Source: Spodoptera frugiperda (Eukaryota > Arthropoda > Insecta > Lepidoptera > Noctuidae). Taken from it: 64,000 bases of DNA. The notes under the pieces are model-generated. The model was not told the DNA's origin and made no database searches. It saw only the letters and a program-made list of their open reading frames with translations. Within the stretch, counting starts at the first letter, position 1; every line of letters starts with the position of its first letter. Made by a program: the position numbers and the translations under genes. The stretch spans positions 5,938,001-6,002,000 of the forward strand of contig NC_064239.1 in NCBI RefSeq assembly GCF_023101765.2, given 5' to 3'. This document shows, piece after piece, positions 1-12,597 of this stretch.

Positions 1-360
1 CAGCCATTAGGGGAGCCCTATGTTCAGCAACAGACTGTGGACATTTGGTATACCTAATGACTGTTATGATGATAATGATGAACCAGATTCCGACACTGAG
101 TATTCGATCAATATAGTAATGTACATCACACCTACATAGTACATGACTACCTACCCACGCATTATGCGGCAATTTATCAACACATTATTTATGCCATCCT
201 CATCTCGCAACTAACACACAATGATAACCATTATAAATGAATATTGCGTTCAAGTCGCGAAATATTGCAATTTGTACTCAGCCGCCTGTGATGTGGTAAT
301 TGTACGCAGTACTTAACAATTAACATTATGGTAACTACATCATCATAATATATGCTTACT

Positions 361-531
361 ACAGTTTCCGCCAGCGGCTTCACCCGCGTTTTCGTGGCCA
401 AAAAGTATAGAGACCATAATCTGTCCCTGTTCCGAATTTCATCCAAATCCCTTCAGCCGTTTTGACGTGATTGAGTAACGAACATACACACAAACTCACA
501 AACTTTCGCATTTATAATACTAGTAAGATTA
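361..531 (+). repeat. LINE 3'-end fragment (RTE-like, lepidopteran type)
   Basis: The stretch has the typical layout of a truncated lepidopteran non-LTR retrotransposon 3' end: a CCAGCGGCTTC block, a TTTTGACGTGATT block, and a terminal CTTTCGCATTTATAATA followed by short TAG-type repeats. A diverged copy with the same block order lies at 20623-20783. Only the non-coding tail is present and no reverse transcriptase reading frame is seen. The RTE label is inferred from general familiarity with such tails. Confidence 0.6.
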
Positions 532-2370
532 AGATTTAATGAAACTTTACAAATTTAACAATATACAAGGTTGATAACTAGTAACCACTAAGGAGACAAA
601 TACTCTAGTAGGAATCGTTTGATGGAGGTGGCCTTATCAAATCATACTAAGAGTTTTGACACACCATATAAAGCTGGTTAATGATGCTTAGTTTAAAATA
701 CTATAATATGCTATTTTCAAATTTAAAAGTCACAAGTATCATAAAATTGTTAAATTAAGTAGCCTTGTTGAACAAAGTGATTTACAAATTAGGTGCGTAG
801 GTACAAACAAGTCTCAAGAATAGTGATTCTAAAATCGACCGTTGTAATAAAAATATATGTATTTAAACGTCAGGACGAAGAACATAAACCTTTGTGCTGT
901 AGATAGAACGTGACTATAAATCAAATTAACATCAATTAAAACCACACCTGACTGAAGCATAAATATACGTTGAGGAAGGACAGATTTGGATTCGGAAATG
1001 GTTCGTAATTGTATTGCAAGTAAACTTTAGCATCCGACGAGATCGAGATGAGATTATTACGGTGAGAAGGCCATAGAGCTGTGTAAACATTAATTTTATT
1101 ATGTACATATGGTTCTCAACAATGTGTGGCAACCTAAATGTCTTACAGTATCATTTCGCAACAGTCTCTCTGTTGGATTAGCTGTAGGTTTTAGATGCCT
1201 AATTGCCTATCATTTTGTATTCCTCTAAGGCCCAGGTGGTATTTAACATAGTTATAAGAGGATCGCCCGTAGGTATTTTTGTTTTATATTTTCTTTCTTA
1301 TAGCTTTCATTTTGTCTAGCGGCAAATGTGTATGCACATGTAAATGCCATAGGTTTTAGGTATTACTTAAATTGCAATTCACAATTATTAAGGCATAGTT
1401 CAAATACCTATAACAGTCATAACAGATCGAAACTAAAGTTGAAAATAAAAGTTTGATGTAGGTATTCTTTGTTTGCTCGATCAGACAATCAATATGATAA
1501 TCTAGAGCAATATCTGTCAATCGTACTAGTTTATAGTCAAATACTGAGAACTGTGGTCCAGTGGTCCGACGTCAGACTGTGTAGTGTAGATACGCTGCAT
1601 GCTACGGGTGCTACGAGCTACTTACTACTACTACGGCTACGTGGTGTCACGCGGCCGTATGGGTAAACGTACACCAGATTTAAATGACTATTTTATTCAA
1701 TTACAGGAAATAAAAACTTATATAAGTAATAAATAAATATGTGCAACTTACTATAACTAAAACTAAAATAAAGAATAATAATAAATTTAAATAAAAAATT
1801 AAATAAAAATTGTCACCAATAAATTAAAAAATTAGCTTTAAATTAATTTTACGTTTTAACAGGTTAATATTATTCATACAGGTAGGCACGATAAGTAGGT
1901 ACAATATTCGCGTCAAAGCAGTAGTGTAGTGATGTAACGTTTTTGTGAATTATTATTCGTAATTATTATTTATCCTGCTTAAATTAAATTTTATAAACAA
2001 AATGCTAATTCTATCATACATATTTATGTTTTTAACTGAAGGTAAAATAAAAAATTGAAAACATTATATTCGGCGATAACACTAGGAAGGAAGGTCATCT
2101 ATTCATGAATTTTTGGTAATATGTATTATATACTTAGACACTACCTAATACCGAGTAAATAATTTATATCGTGTCGGTACAAATGATAGTCATAGTATAC
2201 CTACTATGTGGGTTTCAGTGACCATAATATGAAAGAAAGAAAGAAAAGATGCGGACGTTCAAACCAAAGTGAGTAGATATTAAGTTATTTCAGGTATAAA
2301 TATAAAGTATGCCCTACCCAAGTAGCAAAATGTGGTCCTAATTTAGTGCTATGGCACTCCTGAAAACGTT

Positions 2371-2413
2371 TATAGTGCCCAAATGCGGCACTTTGGCGCA
2401 TTTGGGCACTATA
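2371..2413. repeat. Perfect 17-bp inverted repeat
   Basis: Arms 2371-2387 and 2397-2413 are perfect reverse complements (left arm TATAGTGCCCAAATGCG) around a 9-nt loop. It is probably the core of a decayed palindromic MITE. No target duplication could be fixed. Confidence 0.6.
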
Positions 2414-5400
2414 ATTTGGTTGTAGGACAATTATGTCCTATTGTCGCTTTGTTATAATAAACGAACGGCTGATCTGATAAACGGCTATTTGATTTTACAA
2501 TTATCTTATTAAATGCTTTAACAAGACATAATCGTAGTTGTCATATAAAAGTAAAAAGAGACATTGATTATGCTACAATGATCAGTGTAATACTTTTAGT
2601 ACATTCATTCAATCAATCATTTGTTCTTTTTTCTGTGCTGGGGCATGTCATTGAATACTTTTTATTTTCAAAAGGAAGTATACTTAGTGATATTATAATA
2701 ATGTTCGTCATTATAATGACGTGACCGTTAGTTTTCGTCACAAATAGGTAGTTTTATTTAGGTAGGTAGGTATTTTTATGGTAATCTAAAAGTATAGATC
2801 ACATAGGTGTTATCCAACTTTCATAAAGGAGGAGGTTGTGGAACACAAAGTATTTTTTTATCCCAGAATTTCCGCGCGATCGAGATTTATGCGGGAAAAC
2901 GTGACCACGTACGAACTCGCGAGCACAGCAAGTAAATAATAAATGAGCATCTTAAAACATCTATTATTCAATTTAATAGATCTATAAAAACTCGTGCAGA
3001 CTGCAGCAACGGGCTAATAGTACAAAAACGCAGTTTAGTAGATTTCTTAGTTCCCAGTACAATCATTAAATTGGCTTGTGACTGTGAGTTGTGAATAAGA
3101 AGGTCACAGCCATAAGTCATTACGGCGGTACGTACAATCATTAGAGTGAATCGGTAACACTTCATAATCCATATGTCTCGGAGTTACATCCGAGTATCCG
3201 AGTAAAAGGCATTTTTACGTAATCAAATGCAGGATGGTCGTCGCCCGCGCCGCATCGCCCCGTCGGGTCAAGAACTAATTCGACGATCGTTGAAGATGAA
3301 TCTGCGAGCTTTTATACCGATTTTATAACAACTAGTTGTTTAAGATTGAAACATAACGTTATAAATATCGATGTAATAGAATATAGCGTTTCTCTGAACG
3401 TGTTCCTGAAACTGAAGTGTAGGTACATGAACCCATGTTAACCTGTATATACTAACATAAATAGGATTACTTCTTCTGTTTTCTCAACAGGTAAGCAGAG
3501 GTGCATAATTATTATGAAACTTTTCGCCAATAAGTACGTTATTATACTAGTCCCATTTCATATTATAATGATTCTGCTGCCATACATATGACACATTATT
3601 TCAGGCTGAGAATATTCAAAAATCTAATTTAAACTTAAACTTAGATAAAGGTTTATAAAAACGTATAAAAATAACGAAAATCCCTCGGCATAAATTGTCT
3701 TGGGCATTATTTGCATACATACTCGTAGGTAGGTACTTAAGCACGTTCACACAGACAGAAATGATCTTCCGTGATTGTTTTTGTTTTGAGGCGATATTGT
3801 GAAGACACGAGTGCAGGTCACGAAATCTCGGGAACAATTTCCGGGTTGCACAAAAAGTAATACATATTACGTTATCTGTCCAGGAAATCACCAAATTGCA
3901 GGATAACGGATTTTGGCGATGCTTCATTATAGAATTAAAGGATGCCTCGGATGGTTGGAGGTAAGAAGACGATCTGTGATGTCCAGCTCACAGGCCTGGC
4001 TTCTTCTTCTTTATATCGATATCGATTGGATAGGAACGAGAAGGCATACGAATCTTGCCACTTGAAGTTTAATTTAAATAAGTATATTGCTTTCTTCGGC
4101 GAGGGCAGAGGAAACTATCGTTTTTTCTCGTCTAATAATATCTTCTGATTTATTTCGTTGCGGGATCCTGAGAACACACCATGAGGAGACGATTCATGTC
4201 TTCAGTGTTCCGGTGTTTTCGTGGTTGTATCTACTGTAGACCCTGGCTTACAGGAGTTGCAGCGGTTTTGGGGAGTCCACATCGCCGTCTACAACTGCCC
4301 TCTCACACAATCCATTCATTGTTTCCTTGGTTATCCACTTATCCCCTTATTTGTAAGGTTTTGCTACCTACATTTATGATCGTCCTGACCATGTATTACT
4401 AGGAATCTAACATCCCTCCGAGGTATAACAACAACAGATGCAAACAAAGACGTTGTATCATCCCCAGTAGATTTGGAGGCTGCAAAGCAACACAAAGGCT
4501 GAGAACTTAATAATTACTGCTAGCAACAAGGTCGTATTCGTTACAAGTTTGATTCTCGTTACTTATTTATGTAAGACTTATTGTTATTGCTCTATTCTTA
4601 ATATACTACTGCAGCAGGATTTATTTTATTTCTTTTGCCATTGTATACTATATCAAAAAACGAACTGCAAGATCGAGTGACTCATAACATAAATTAAACT
4701 ACCTACACGTATTATTAAGTTTAACTAGGATATTTTTATTAGTAGGTAAGTGTTACTGTGAAGTGTTATTTAAGATTTTTGTTATTTAACTTAGTCTGTA
4801 TTAATATTTAATATATAAGCATAAAAATTAAAAATACACTATTGCATTAGGTGTTCCTGTTATGATAGTTGTATTTTTTGCTAATAAATAAATGAATTAT
4901 AAATTATAAAAACTCTACTTGATGCTAAAGTACCTAAGTACCGTACACCACAATACCTTGTAATCTACTTGTAACTTCAGGTACCTGCTTCGTTTTTATA
5001 ACACCTAATTATCATTTACCTTCGACATCATCGTGACCTGTCTTGCGAACTAACGTTTTATAACTGAGTGCTATCAAAAAATCAATAAAGATACGTGCTT
5101 TAATTACTGGATTGTAATTAATAATACGATCTTATTTCTATATATCTATACTATTAAAGTGATTGCTATCAAATTAGTGACCGATGCAATCAATATGTTT
5201 ATATGTTTTCATTTCAAGTTTTAAAATAGGTGGTTCTGTTGCGCTTTTAGTTACCTATTGAATTGATCTGTATGTATGGTCAGTACACACATAAGGCTAA
5301 TTAGTGCTAAATGGGTATGTGTAGGTATAGTGCTAAGTATATGCAGACTAATTAGCCACTTTATATCTTAAAATCTTTGAAATCAAACCACAATGAGTGC

Positions 5401-6612
5401 GGAAAGATTATCTTTTGATATTCTGCTATTACATACAAGTGTAGCGTAAAATTAGCATAACAAAACCATTTCAAGTGCTATTAGGTACCAACACCAACCC
5501 GCCTAATTACTGTCCGAAAAATCGTTCATGAACATTATGCCTTTCAACCGCAATGAAGAAATATTTCTTAGATAGAAGGTCATAGTGCAGAATTAAGAGG
5601 AGGGCCTGCCGTGTGCTCGATGTGTACTTCTATTTAGTTATGGAGGTTGTTTGGAGGTACGCGCCCTGAATAAAAACTCAATTTAAGTAAGGCTGATGTG
5701 ATTATTAAGAACCAAGATGGTTTGTAGGTAAACGTACCTTAGGTACCTAACCACGTATACGTGCGGTATACCTAAAATAGGATGGATGACGATGACAATT
5801 ACTACGTATTACCTATACCTATTTCGCTGCTGTGAATAGGTAGGTATCTAAGTACTTAGGTATAGGTAGGCTGTAGGCTGCGTTGAGCTTAGGTAAACGA
5901 GTGGAGTAATTTGTTAATGTTAACCTACATTTATGAAAGATAAATTATTACAGTATGATTACAGTTTTGACATTTCTAAATATCTATAACTATAACGATA
6001 TTATCAGCTGTAGGTAGTTTTGAATTAGGTAATAGCTACCAATTAAGTAAGTAACTACCTATCTTCTCCGTCCTCATATTGTAAGTTGTCAAAAATATTT
6101 ATTTTGTAATCCAACTTATTCAATGTGACAATGATCCTAATATCAGACAAAACATAAAAAAATGTTAAATAATAAAATGTAAGGTAAGTATGCAATTGTC
6201 TTATCGACTACGCCGTCTACATCTGTCACACGCCCAGTGTTGCAAACAAGGCGATCATTTTACCGAGCAGGGAAAGGATCTAACGATTACCAAGATACTG
6301 CGATATTGTATTACATTGCACAAACAAATTTAAGAGGTTCTCCTTTCATAATAAGAGACGTTGAGTAAAGCCCATTTAAGGAATTGTGTAGTACAGTACA
6401 GACTACATATATAATTTACGCTCCACTTAAAGCGTTGGACATGAAGCAATTTAAACTTATTTATTCAGTATATTTGAGACATTTTTTACTGCTTACGGTT
6501 GATTATGTCCTAGGTAGAAATAAAGGAGGACAAGGATCACAGGACGGTCGGAGGGGTCCGTTTTTTCAGTATCTTATTTTGTTATCGAAATACTCAGTAG
6601 AGTTTAACCTGG

Positions 6613-6643
6613 GTATGGACTGGACTGGACTGAACTGGACTGT
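6613..6643 (+). repeat. Short tandem repeat of TGGAC/ACTGG units
   Basis: Five adjacent five-base units (TGGAC type, one with a substitution) form a minisatellite-like run. It is short and nothing links it to a gene. Confidence 0.6.
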
Positions 6644-7947
6644 GGTCAGACTATTAGAGTATCAGCGAGCGTACTAATTAGGTAAATAAATAAATAACTA
6701 GATAATCAAAATATTGTATCTAACCACTAATGTAGACTAATGTAATAATTTGGATAATAATATGTTGGTAAGCCGCTATGTACTTAAAACTTATTCGAGC
6801 TAAAATTATTTCGTCAGATCAGTTGGCAAAGATGACGTGATTTGTTTAGATACCTACTCATTGAATGATATTGTGTGGTAAGTACATAATAATATACATA
6901 GTAACGAACATAACTATGTTTGTAACAAACACTACTATTTTCACCGGTGACGTCAAACCTTCGTTCGTGGATTTATAAACTCGACACAGCTTGGTTTTTA
7001 AGTACAGTAGGATGCAGATATAAACCTAAACCTTTCGCAACAGTATGTACCTAGAAGGAGATGTGACATCACGCTTTGGTTGGCTGGGATTCCAAATTCT
7101 TGTCGGATTCAACCGTTTTAGCTGTTTCTGATTCAGTCGCACTGTACCTTCCTACCTGAAAGTTAACATGAAGTTTTTTTATTTTCGGTTGGAAAGTTAA
7201 ATAACTCGCTGGTCGGAGGATCTTCCTTTTCTTAGGGAACATTACTTTCTATTCCCTAAGCCATCTAAGAAATCACAAACATTAGAAATAGGTACGAAAA
7301 ATGTTGATGCTAGTTTGCTTGTTACTTACCAAATACGGTACTTATTTACCTAATGAGACTAGTGCATAAAGAAATCCGTTCGGATTAGTTGCATATTTTC
7401 TCACTGTTTTATTCCATTGTGCTACAATGATTGTCAAGAGTGCACCAGTTTAAGTAATTGTACCTACCAGTGACGCAAGTTATTGCATGCAACATACGAA
7501 ACCTCCATATGAATAGGTAAATGCGAAAATGAGTAGGTAGGTGTGTTGAACAAAGTTTGTAGATGTTGGCAAGTAAATAACATTAACGTATGTTTTGGGA
7601 ATCCCATTTGTGACTATAATTAGTAGACTAACCTCTCCTCTCGGTGAGAATGTGAGCGTAGTGAACGAAGGTCGGAAATGAATATGCCATCCGTTATGTG
7701 TTTTATACATCAACGAAAAATACGCAATCAGTCACGAATGACCATGCATTTTGTTGATAGGAAACTTCTGAATAATATCACGACCGAAGATTATTAAGGT
7801 TTACGTAACCGTAATAGGTATTATGTTATGATCTCTAGCATTGAATCTTACCAAGCCATCTACTGTCAAGGTGCCCACCATTCACCAACACCAAACCAAA
7901 CATAAGTATCAAGTAAATGGTTTGCTATTTTTATAAATTGACTGCAT

Positions 7948-8120
7948 GGTTGGTGTGGTGGCTGGGCAACCGGCTGCCGCGCAGCGTGTAGCGGGTTCGA
8001 CCACGCACGAAGCAATTCTTTGTGTGATCCACAAATTATTGTTCTGGGTTTGAGTGTAATGTGTATGTTTAGACACGCAACCATGACACAGGAGAAAATC
8101 CTAGTGTGGGGCAACGTTTT
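7948..8120 (+). repeat. tRNA-derived SINE, copy A
   Basis: The 5' part has a pol III promoter-like arrangement: an A-box-like TGGCTGGGCAA near 7960 and a B-box-like GGGTTCGACCAC near 7992. These are followed by CTTTGTGTGATCCACAAA and the tail block ACACAGGAGAAAATCCTA, then GTGTGGGGCAACG and a T run. Copies B (33313-33430) and C (34120-34247, opposite strand) share these blocks. It resembles SINEs known from noctuid moths. It is not a functional tRNA, because no cloverleaf can be formed. Confidence 0.7.
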
Positions 8121-8146
8121 TTTAGACAATAAACATTTTTCTTGAA

Positions 8147-8212
8147 GAAAACGTTGCCTAAACCCTATTAAGATCTTTAGAAAACGTAGCCTAAACCCTA
8201 TTAAGATCTTTT
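8147..8212 (+). repeat. 33-bp direct duplication
   Basis: Two adjacent 33-bp units beginning GAAAACGT.GCCTAAACCC differ at very few positions. They lie just 3' of the SINE tail and look like a local replication or insertion-related duplication. Confidence 0.75.
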
Positions 8213-9354
8213 TCTGTGTTGTGAGTGTATTTATAAACATAATACGAATTATTGATTGTAAGTAATTTTTTTGTCGCTTCGTCAATGAAAACAATTTGTT
8301 TTCATCAACAACGAATCAACGCATTGTGTGTCTTTGTTAACCACTTTATGCAGAGTAGAGTCAATGTTTATTTAACATTTTTATGTTCTCAAATTGAATT
8401 AACTCGTCCGGGGTACGAAATTTTTTCACTATCGTAATCTTCAATTTGTGTTGCTGAGCCATGGCAGACAATTTTAGAACAACTTATAATTATATGGTTA
8501 AAACATTTAACTAGGAGGTAGGACTAACTTTACCCACACGAACTACCCATAGGGGTAGACAGACCTGTTACTTAAGACGAGGTAAGAGGACCGTAGTGAC
8601 TTCATTTCTCCCTTCCCCTACAAGAACAGTCACAATTTGCTCAAAGACGAAATAGTTACAAGTGGATGTGAATAGGTCAATAAAAGTGTTTATGAATACA
8701 GTATTAAGGTGATGTAAGAATTTTGAAAAAAAAGCTAAGAGGCTCTTCTTATCTAATATGCAAGTAAGTGGCTATTATAACATCGCATTAAATTAATTGC
8801 CATTTATGACTTAGTAATTGCCTATTGCTTTAAATAAATCAATATTTTTTTATTGTATTTTAACTAACAGGTGTAAAACATATTCCTAGATAAGACTAGA
8901 TTTCAAAATTACAATAGGCAAATAAGACATCGTACGTTAGATAGCGATATTATGTATATAGTTATTACAATTTCGACAGAATGACCTAAAAATAGACAGC
9001 ATAAGCTCAGTCTATTATCTAAAGAACAATCAAATTGTAATCAAAAGTTAACTTTTATGAAATGTTACCCACAACATAAAAACTAAAATAAAGTTACATC
9101 ATGATCGATGATTACGTCCGGATGAGACCCGACCGCGCAAAAACACAGTGCAAATAGTTCCACTTCCGTAAAGAATGTGTTTGCCGTATTCGCGTACTTA
9201 TTCGCCATTTGCGTGATCTCTTCGCTTCCGAGCATTCATATTATCGATTAGATCAGTGACAGCGCGTTCCCAGATTTTGATGAATAGGCAAATTAATATT
9301 GAATTAATGCGCTTTACACATTCATCTCTGTCTATTAGGTAATAAGCTAATCCT

Positions 9355-9553
9355 ATTAATATTATAAATGCGAAATTTTGTATGTTTGTTTGTTATTCCT
9401 TCACGTCAAAATAGCTGCAGGAACCGAGATAAAATTTAGTAGATACAGGGGTAGATTATGGTTTGGAATAACATATAACCACCTTTTTATCGGGTGGTAT
9501 GGAATAATACAGGCCACGGGAACGCGGACGAAGCCGCTGTTAGAAGCTAGTAA
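9355..9553 (-). repeat. LINE 3'-end fragment, reverse orientation
   Basis: Read on the minus strand, the block order matches the fragments at 361 and 20623: GGCTTCGTCCGCGTTCC, a GGTAGATTATGG-type middle (minus-strand equivalent), TTTTGACGTGAAGG, and a terminal CATTTATAATATTAATA. It is non-coding and truncated. Confidence 0.55.
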
Positions 9554-10167
9554 TTAATAAGATAATTATGGACATCTATCTAATAAGGTATTTCGGGTAA
9601 AATGGAGTACACCGCTCTAAGGCCTAGGCTATTACGTATTTACATGAATGCGTTCTTTCTGGGAAATTCTAGAACTTACTTTGGTGGGAAAAAATTAAGG
9701 GTATTCGACCTACCTACCCATCTATTATCCCGTTATAGGCCGGAAGAGAGATGAGCAATTAAATCCTGTCTCGTTCTGCAGTCGAAATCACTGATTATTT
9801 ACTATTTTCGGTTTTATCGACACTTTTTGCCATTACACAGTTCTAACAGCGCTGCATCATAGTACCTACTATCACAGTACTGTCTAGTGTTATATTGTAT
9901 GTATAATGGCCAAACTATAGGGTGGCAAGACGGCAAAATGCAAAGGGCCCCCAGGTGGAAGGGGCTCCGTTCAGAGGTTGACATCTCGACTTCTCTCTCT
10001 ATATTTGGTAGGTCTCCTTTTCGATGAATATGTCACGGACTTCTCTATCAGTATATTTACGCCATTATTGGCAAGTACTATAACAGAAGTTAATAACATT
10101 TATAAACAAATTAACATAATATTTTATTCTAAAATTGCTAAAATACACACTAATTTAACAGGTTAAT

Positions 10168-12467
10168 TTATTTTCTCTTTTTCCTTTCGGCGCGGCTGCC
10201 ACCCATGTCCTGAAGTTGCTGTTTAAGTTCAATGAGTTGATTATCAGGCACATAACGGACCTCTTCATGAGCAATCTCGTGCTCATGCACGCGCAATGTG
10301 CAGCCTTCGGGCAATAACGCACGCGCTACACGCAGTAGTGTGCCCAGAGCCCAGGCTGGAACATCGGTAACCTTAAAAAAATAAGATTAAAGATTATGGA
10401 GCTCAGTATTTTATTTAGTTATTGTATCTGTGTAGTTTTATATAAATCTTTACCTGTACATTCCTCTCGTAGATATTAAGATTGTACTCAGCATCAACTG
10501 CAGTGCCACCTGGCTTAAATCTTTGTACTTTAATTTTCTGTGCCGGTGTTGCCCAGCTAAAAAAATAAAAAACCAATCAAATAACACATACAGGGCCATG
10601 TCGGACAACGCTGACCAACACTAGTGGAGGAATAGCCTTTAACATATTTTTGTTGGCAGTTAAAGGCTTAATGGATAATTTGGTTTGAATATTATTTAAA
10701 TGTTTGTCTAATTTTGATATTACTTATAGTATTTTCTTTTCTATGCTATCAGACTTTAATCAGATTTCTTCAGTGATTCTTGGACTTATGGTATTTAATG
10801 TTTCTCTTTTATAGTTTTGATTACAATTTATTTTTAAGTGGTAAATTATAGTTTAATTAAGTTAGGTTTCATTATAGTATAGTATTTTTTTATCTAATTC
10901 ATTAAATAATAATTCATTATACAAAAAAAAATGTAGTTGAGAATTATTATGATATTATTGCATAGTGTTAGAACAGAATTTATTGTCAAAAAAGTTTACC
11001 ATTCATCAACTTGAATTCCCATAACTTCAGCATATTTATGGAGTTGACTTTGATAGGCTTCCAACAGGGCAAAATCATAGCCCTTCACCTGCAGGTTGAG
11101 GCAATCATATACTGGTTCATCAGGTTCCATGCTCTAAAATATAAATAAAGATTTATTTCTAAAATTTTACATTTGAAGTAAGTTTGGAGTACTCACAATC
11201 AGTGTGTATTATGATCAAATGGCCATACACACACGATGGTGACATACAGGTAAAAAAATATGTGAGGTGAGAAATCATACTATTCATACTAGGTGGTGTT
11301 TTGTGGTTTCCGCCTATAGTGCCTACTACCACAGGACAAGTATGATTTTATCATCATCATTATCATCAGCCGAAACACCTTTCAACAGAGGCACCCCACT
11401 AAATGCTTCACATTGACAAGCCGACATATTGAATGACAAGCTGCCACCTGCATCCATTGGCTCCCTGCAACTCTGGCTATGTTGTTGGTCTTTCTTATGG
11501 AAAGTCTACCTACGTTTCGTCTACCGATCTGCGCTTGCCACTAGATTAAATGTTACTATAAAATGGTGGAGGACTAAGGGGTAGGTCTTTGTCCAGCTGT
11601 AGACGTTTTCCGGCTGATGACTATAAAATATGGAATTTATCTTACTATTAGGTAATCAGGTTCATATAAATCACTCTTGAATCTTCTTTGTTGACTGTGA
11701 ACCACTGGCATGCTGAGTTTATGCATGGCCATGGGCTTCAAAGACTGCTGGAGTTTAAGCTGAAATAATTTGTTATTTCATTAGTTTTCTAAGTAACATT
11801 GCTTACTTTAGGATTATCAATATCTTACTTACGACGTTTATTATTTTTCTACAAAACATTTTTGTTGAAGAATATAAAGATCCAGAGATCACTACAAAAT
11901 TAAAAATAGAGATAGAACAAGAGGTTATATCATTAAACGATATCTCGTATACATATACAATTTGATATTTTCACTGAAACCGCAATGATATTTTTCCCAT
12001 ATGATATGGAATCATATCATAATTGAAATGGTTGTAATTTATATACAGGCCAAATTTTGGGGTTTTGGCCTATAATAGAAAATGTATTTACATGACCGAT
12101 GACAGTGGGCAATCTTGTGTTGCTAGATGTTAAAAACTACGCTTTAAATTCTGATGAAAATCATTAAAGTTGCCCATACACTATCCAGCAAAGTAGGAGT
12201 CAGTTAAAACAAAGTACTTATAGTACTTAAAGAGATTCTAGAGAATTCTAAAATTCTAAATGAAATCGTAAAATCCGAAAAAGCCAAGCTCTACTGATGT
12301 TTATGCATAAATACAATTTTGCAAGAGTTGCAAGCCATAGTAAATGGTAAAATTTTCGATGAAACTGGCAGTTAAAAATATCCACATGACATGATTCATG
12401 CTTTAAAAAAAACTTTAAATGTCAAAAAATTGTCTATGTTTTGCTTTACCTTCGTGCATGAAGACAT
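10168..12467 (-). CDS. MRPL48: Mitochondrial large ribosomal subunit protein mL48 (MRPL48)
   Basis: Reconstructed from five exons on the minus strand: 12467-12450, 11759-11646, 11133-11000, 10556-10454 and 10371-10168. Together they give 573 nt, or 190 aa, with GT/AG junctions and matching phases. The first exon codes only MSSCTK. The N terminus is basic and free of acidic residues for about 30 residues, as expected of a mitochondrial targeting peptide. A YEPDYL motif precedes the S10-like fold of the L48 family (VYDCLNLQVKGYDF, later LPEGCTLRVHEHE), and the tail is Lys/Arg-rich and ends KKRK. The length is close to mammalian L48. It acts in the mitochondrial ribosome. It is head to head with TOMM70, so both mitochondrial genes probably share a promoter. 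The tiny first exon is the least certain part. The rest is a good family match by eye. Confidence 0.88.
11344..11637. repeat. Repeat in MRPL48 intron with inverted LINE-type ends
   Basis: The right end carries GTCTTTGTCCAGCTGTAGAC then CGGCTGATGA, a very common lepidopteran LINE/SINE tail. The left end has the same CGGCTGATGA block in inverse orientation (TCATCAGCCG at about 11366) next to an ATC/ATT microsatellite. It looks like two tails in opposite orientation, or one element with later insertion. Confidence 0.5.
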
Positions 12468-12597
12468 CAATGAAATGGAAAGAACGGTAAAGAAAATTAT
12501 AAATTAGGTGTTCTGTATTTACGATATTTTATTAGTGAAAAACTTAATGGTGAATCGTTTACGGTTTTGTACCTTTTGAAGCAATTTCCCAGAAGAA
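12468..12597. promoter_or_regulatory. Putative bidirectional promoter of MRPL48 and TOMM70
   Basis: The start codons of two divergent nuclear genes for mitochondrial proteins are only 130 bp apart, so 5' UTRs and core promoters must share this DNA. No TATA box in a convincing position is seen. TGTCA/TGACA motifs, which recur in the other housekeeping promoters of this window, occur nearby at about 12388 and 12420. Shared regulation is an inference from the arrangement. Confidence 0.7.

Larger units (their letters stand above)
1..10167. other. Gene-poor intergenic region
   Basis: About 10 kb of AT-rich DNA with no reading frame that looks like a real gene. The open frames here are short, lack splice partners and show no recognisable domain. 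Identifiable contents are old interspersed repeats (listed separately), short inverted repeats, GTAGGTA/TACCTA-rich tracts and a few microsatellite-like runs, for example GAAA repeats near 2231-2250. Nothing else can be supported from sequence alone. Distal regulatory elements for the flanking genes could be present but are not recognisable. Confidence 0.75.

Noticed and set aside
3616..3927. 103-codon open frame on the minus strand
   Set aside because: No domain, signal peptide or splice context; low-quality composition in AT-rich intergenic DNA. Length is within chance expectation.
6384..6677. 97-codon open frame on the plus strand
   Set aside because: It runs through the TGGAC minisatellite and has no protein-like features.
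7955..8030. Possible tRNA gene
   Set aside because: Only A- and B-box-like blocks are present; no cloverleaf pairing, so it is the head of a SINE.
7866..8294. 142-codon open frame on the minus strand
   Set aside because: It is made of SINE copy A and the 33-bp duplication read in reverse; it is not a gene.
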